Assembly: GCF_011045035.1 (NCBI RefSeq)
Contig: NZ_JAALAA010000001.1
Span: forward strand, 248,001 to 312,000
Direction of reading: 5' to 3'
Source: Nocardioides turkmenicus
GTDB taxonomy: Bacteria; Actinomycetota; Actinomycetes; Propionibacteriales; Nocardioidaceae
DNA: 64,000 nucleotides
Under the pieces are notes generated by a model. That model had not been told where the DNA came from. It saw nothing but the letters and a program-made list of their open reading frames with translations, and ran no database searches. This document shows positions 62,088 to 64,000 of this stretch, piece by piece (the first letter of the stretch is position 1; each line of letters opens with the position of its first letter). The position numbers and the translations under genes are program-made.

Positions 62088-63245
62088 TTGCGCGCTAATG
62101 AGGGAGCGCGGCTGAACGGCGCCCATGTGGCCGTGTTCAGCTGGCGCGATTCTGAGAACCCTGAGGCCGGTGGGGCCGAGCACTACCTCCACCAGATCAC
62201 CGCCGGGCTGGTCGACGCCGGAGCACGGGTGACGGTCTTCACCGCGGCCTACCCGGGCGCACGTGCCCACGAGGAGCGCGACGGCATCCGCTACGTACGC
62301 CGCGGCGGCAAGCTCAGCATCTACCTGTGGGGCGTGCTGCTGCTCGCCCTGGGAAGGCTGGGCCCGATCGGCCGCGTCGACGCGGTCATCGACGTGCAGA
62401 ACGGGCTGCCGTTCTTCACGCCGCTCGGCACCCGGGCGCCGGTCACGGTGCTCGTCCACCACGTCCACCGCGAGCAGTGGCCGGTGGTCTACCCGGGCCT
62501 GCCCGGACGGATCGGCTGGTGGGTCGAATCGTGGCTGGCGCCACGGCTCTACCGCCGCAAGCAGTACGTCGCGGTCTCCCGCGCCACCCGGGCCGAGCTC
62601 GCCACGCTCGGCGTCGACCCTGCCCGGGTCGCGGTCGTGCACAACGGTGCCGCGCCGGCGCTGAGCGACCGGCCGGCCAAGACCGAGCACCCCTCGATCT
62701 GCGTCGTCGGACGGCTGGTGCCGCACAAGCGGGTCGAGCTCGCGGTCGACGCGGTGGTGGCGCTGCGGGCGTCCTACCCGGACCTGCGGCTGACCATCGT
62801 GGGCGGCGGCTGGTGGGCCGACGAGCTGGCTGCGTACGTCTCGCGGGTGGGGGCCGGCGACTTCGTCGAGATGCTGGGGCACGTCTCGGAGGAGCTGAAG
62901 GAGGCCGTCTACGAGCGCTCCTGGCTGATGGCGCTTCCCTCGCTGAAGGAGGGCTGGGGCCTGGTGGTCACCGAGGCCGCCCAGCACGGCACCCCGACCG
63001 TCGCCTTCCGCGACGCCGGCGGGACGACCGAGTCGATCGACGACGGCGAGTCCGGCGTGCTGGTCGACGACCAGCCCGGGTTCGTGGCCGCGCTCGACCA
63101 CCTGCTCGGCGACGAGATCCGCCGCAAGGAGCTCGCCGAGGGTGCCCGCTGGCACGCCCGCAAGCACACCTGGGAGCAGAGCCAGCTCAACTTCAACGCC
63201 GTGCTCGCCTCGGCCCTGCAGGGCCACGTGGTCGGCGCGGACTGA
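62088..63245 (+). CDS. GT4 glycosyltransferase
   Basis: A GT-B transferase of about 385 residues. Acceptor domain: HVAVFSWRDSENPEAGGAEH, LHQITAGLVDAGARVTVFTA. Donor domain: ICVVGRLVPHKRVELAVDAV, VEMLGHVSEELKEAVYERSW and PSLKEGWGLVVTEAAQHGTP with the E-x7-E motif. No ATG suits the start: TTG 62088 follows GGGGAG, GTG 62127 is closer to the conserved start, and ATG 62001 would lie before a likely -10 box (TACTCT, 62007-62012). Divergent from the methyltransferase/AftD operon and so probably part of the same glycan system. Confidence 0.88.
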   Translation: MRANEGARLNGAHVAVFSWRDSENPEAGGAEHYLHQITAGLVDAGARVTVFTAAYPGARAHEERDGIRYVRRGGKLSIYLWGVLLLALGRLGPIGRVDAVIDVQNGLPFFTPLGTRAPVTVLVHHVHREQWPVVYPGLPGRIGWWVESWLAPRLYRRKQYVAVSRATRAELATLGVDPARVAVVHNGAAPALSDRPAKTEHPSICVVGRLVPHKRVELAVDAVVALRASYPDLRLTIVGGGWWADELAAYVSRVGAGDFVEMLGHVSEELKEAVYERSWLMALPSLKEGWGLVVTEAAQHGTPTVAFRDAGGTTESIDDGESGVLVDDQPGFVAALDHLLGDEIRRKELAEGARWHARKHTWEQSQLNFNAVLASALQGHVVGAD

Positions 63246-63258
63246 CTGCTTATATGGA

Positions 63259-63292
63259 GAAGGGGCCCGGCGGATCACCGCCGGGCCCCTTC
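63259..63292. terminator. Strong terminator after GT4 gene
   Basis: Perfect 15-bp arms GAAGGGGCCCGGCGG (63259-63273) and CCGCCGGGCCCCTTC (63278-63292) around ATCA. The GT4 stop is 14 bp upstream and the convergent small gene ends at 63307, so it can serve both strands (TATAT on the left side). Confidence 0.9.
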
Positions 63293-63306
63293 GCTTGGGT
63301 CTGGGT

Positions 63307-63462
63307 TCAGTCGTTGGTGCCGTACTGAACCGTCGACTCGGAGACGCTCGGAGGATTCTCGACGGTGTTGTCCGTGCTGCTGGTGACGACTCCGACGATG
63401 GTCGCTGCGGCGACTCCGCCGCCCACAAGAATGCTGGCGACGATGGCAATGATGTTGCCCAT
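63307..63462 (-). CDS. DUF2613-like small membrane/secreted protein
   Basis: A 51-residue protein from ATG 63462 with GGAGG at good spacing. NIIAIVASILVGGGVAAATI is a signal anchor, and a short polar tail ends in STVQYGTND. Size, layout and the YGT-type end fit DUF2613, whose mycobacterial member is encoded beside aftD. It lies 20 bp after the stop of the truncated membrane protein on the same strand. Function unknown. Confidence 0.75.
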   Translation of the reverse strand: MGNIIAIVASILVGGGVAAATIVGVVTSSTDNTVENPPSVSESTVQYGTND

Positions 63463-63482
63463 GGATATGTGACCTCCCTCTC

Positions 63483-64000
63483 CTAGCCGCGAACCTTAGC
63501 AGTCTGCCGACGAACCATACTGATCAGTAGCAAAACTGTTGACGTTGTGGCTCCGATCCAGGCCAGGCCGTACGCCACCCAAGCCCCGATCACCGCCGGA
63601 CCGGCCTTCGCCGCCGGTGTCCGGTGGTCGCGTTCGGGCAGTCGCTGCACGAGCAGGTCACCGCCCTCATAGACGATCTCGCCGGCGATCCGTGGGGCGT
63701 CGCCTGCGGAGCGGTCGGTGATGACGTACCCGATCCCGAGCTGTCGCAGGTTGGTGACCTGTCCCGTGACGTCGGTGTTGGAGAGCTCGTCGAAGACCGT
63801 CGCCGTCCGCAGGTCCTCCCCCGGGATCACCGTGCTGCCGATGACCAGGTCTCCGTTCACGATGCTCGCGCGGGTCAGCATCCGCGGCAGCGGGTCGAGC
63901 ACGGGACGGCCGCCGTTCCACGAGGGTGCGCGGTAGGCGGACCACGGCAGGACGAGTACGTCCCCCGGTGCGGTCTCCTCGCCGAGCGCCCCGCGGGCGT
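63483..64000 (-). CDS. C-terminal part of a membrane protein (5' end beyond window)
   Basis: About 172 C-terminal residues of a larger protein; the frame is open to the window end. It reads ARGALGEETAPGDVLVLPWS, APSWNGGRPVLDPLPRML, and TDVTGQVTNLRQLGIGYVIT, then one final helix (AVIGAWVAYGLAWIGATTST) and a basic tail. The external domain before the last helix resembles the C-terminal soluble part of GT-C type transferases (a low-scoring impression). Co-directional with the DUF2613-like gene, 20 bp apart. Confidence 0.75.
   Translation of the reverse strand, partial: ARGALGEETAPGDVLVLPWSAYRAPSWNGGRPVLDPLPRMLTRASIVNGDLVIGSTVIPGEDLRTATVFDELSNTDVTGQVTNLRQLGIGYVITDRSAGDAPRIAGEIVYEGGDLLVQRLPERDHRTPAAKAGPAVIGAWVAYGLAWIGATTSTVLLLISMVRRQTAKVRG

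Overview
The window looks like chromosomal DNA of a high-GC Gram-positive actinobacterium, most likely from the Nocardioides/Aeromicrobium neighbourhood. Reasons: very high GC in coding DNA, many GTG starts, start/stop overlaps of the ATGA or TGATG type, a DUF222-HNH (13E12-type) gene, HrdB-like and SigB-like sigma factors, an ECF41 sigma factor, a DUF7455 protein, an AftD-like protein and a DUF2613-like small protein. The genus is inferred from gene content only. No rRNA, tRNA, CRISPR array, insertion sequence or replication origin was recognised.

Layout. (1) 1-1981: a truncated catalase and a glycosyltransferase, both on the minus strand. (2) 2118-10421: a tightly coupled plus-strand operon for heptose sugar nucleotide and glycan synthesis: carbamoyltransferase, a GT2-GmhB fusion, GT9, GT4, gmhA, hldE and a second GT9. 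It converges on a two-gene minus operon (10351-12110) for a UDP-glucuronate-decarboxylase-like enzyme and a short-chain dehydrogenase. (3) 12292-18251: a stress-type island with two SigB/SigF-like sigma factors, four small proteins beside them, a DUF222-HNH gene, a LuxR-type regulator, a hemerythrin and a small acidic protein. (4) 18255-31696: housekeeping and accessory enzymes: a frameshifted dihydrofolate-reductase-like gene, an M3 peptidase, a carbonic anhydrase, an ABC/FtsX exporter pair, a YdeP-type molybdopterin oxidoreductase, a divergent EF-Tu behind a structured leader, a thioesterase, and an epimerase/ECF41 pair with a recognisable ECF41 promoter. (5) 31696-53876: core functions: parE, the primary sigma factor, a second SigB-like sigma factor, two different Y-family polymerases, oligopeptidase B, NagZ, CoaE, a GlxA-type regulator, rpsA and a methyltransferase. 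(6) 53987-64000: an envelope glycan region with a GT-C-like membrane protein, an acyltransferase, a giant AftD-like protein, a methyltransferase, a GT4, a DUF2613-like small protein and a truncated membrane protein.

How they work together. The strongest candidate for an unusual system is region 2. GmhA, HldE and a GmhB domain together cover the steps from sedoheptulose 7-phosphate to ADP-D-glycero-beta-D-manno-heptose. No HldD epimerase is seen, and the enzymes sit with four glycosyltransferase modules and a NodU/CmcH-type O-carbamoyltransferase. In an organism expected to lack LPS this points to a carbamoylated, heptose-containing surface glycan or secreted glycoside; that product is inference. 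Five sigma factor genes lie within about 33 kb, so much regulatory capacity is concentrated here.
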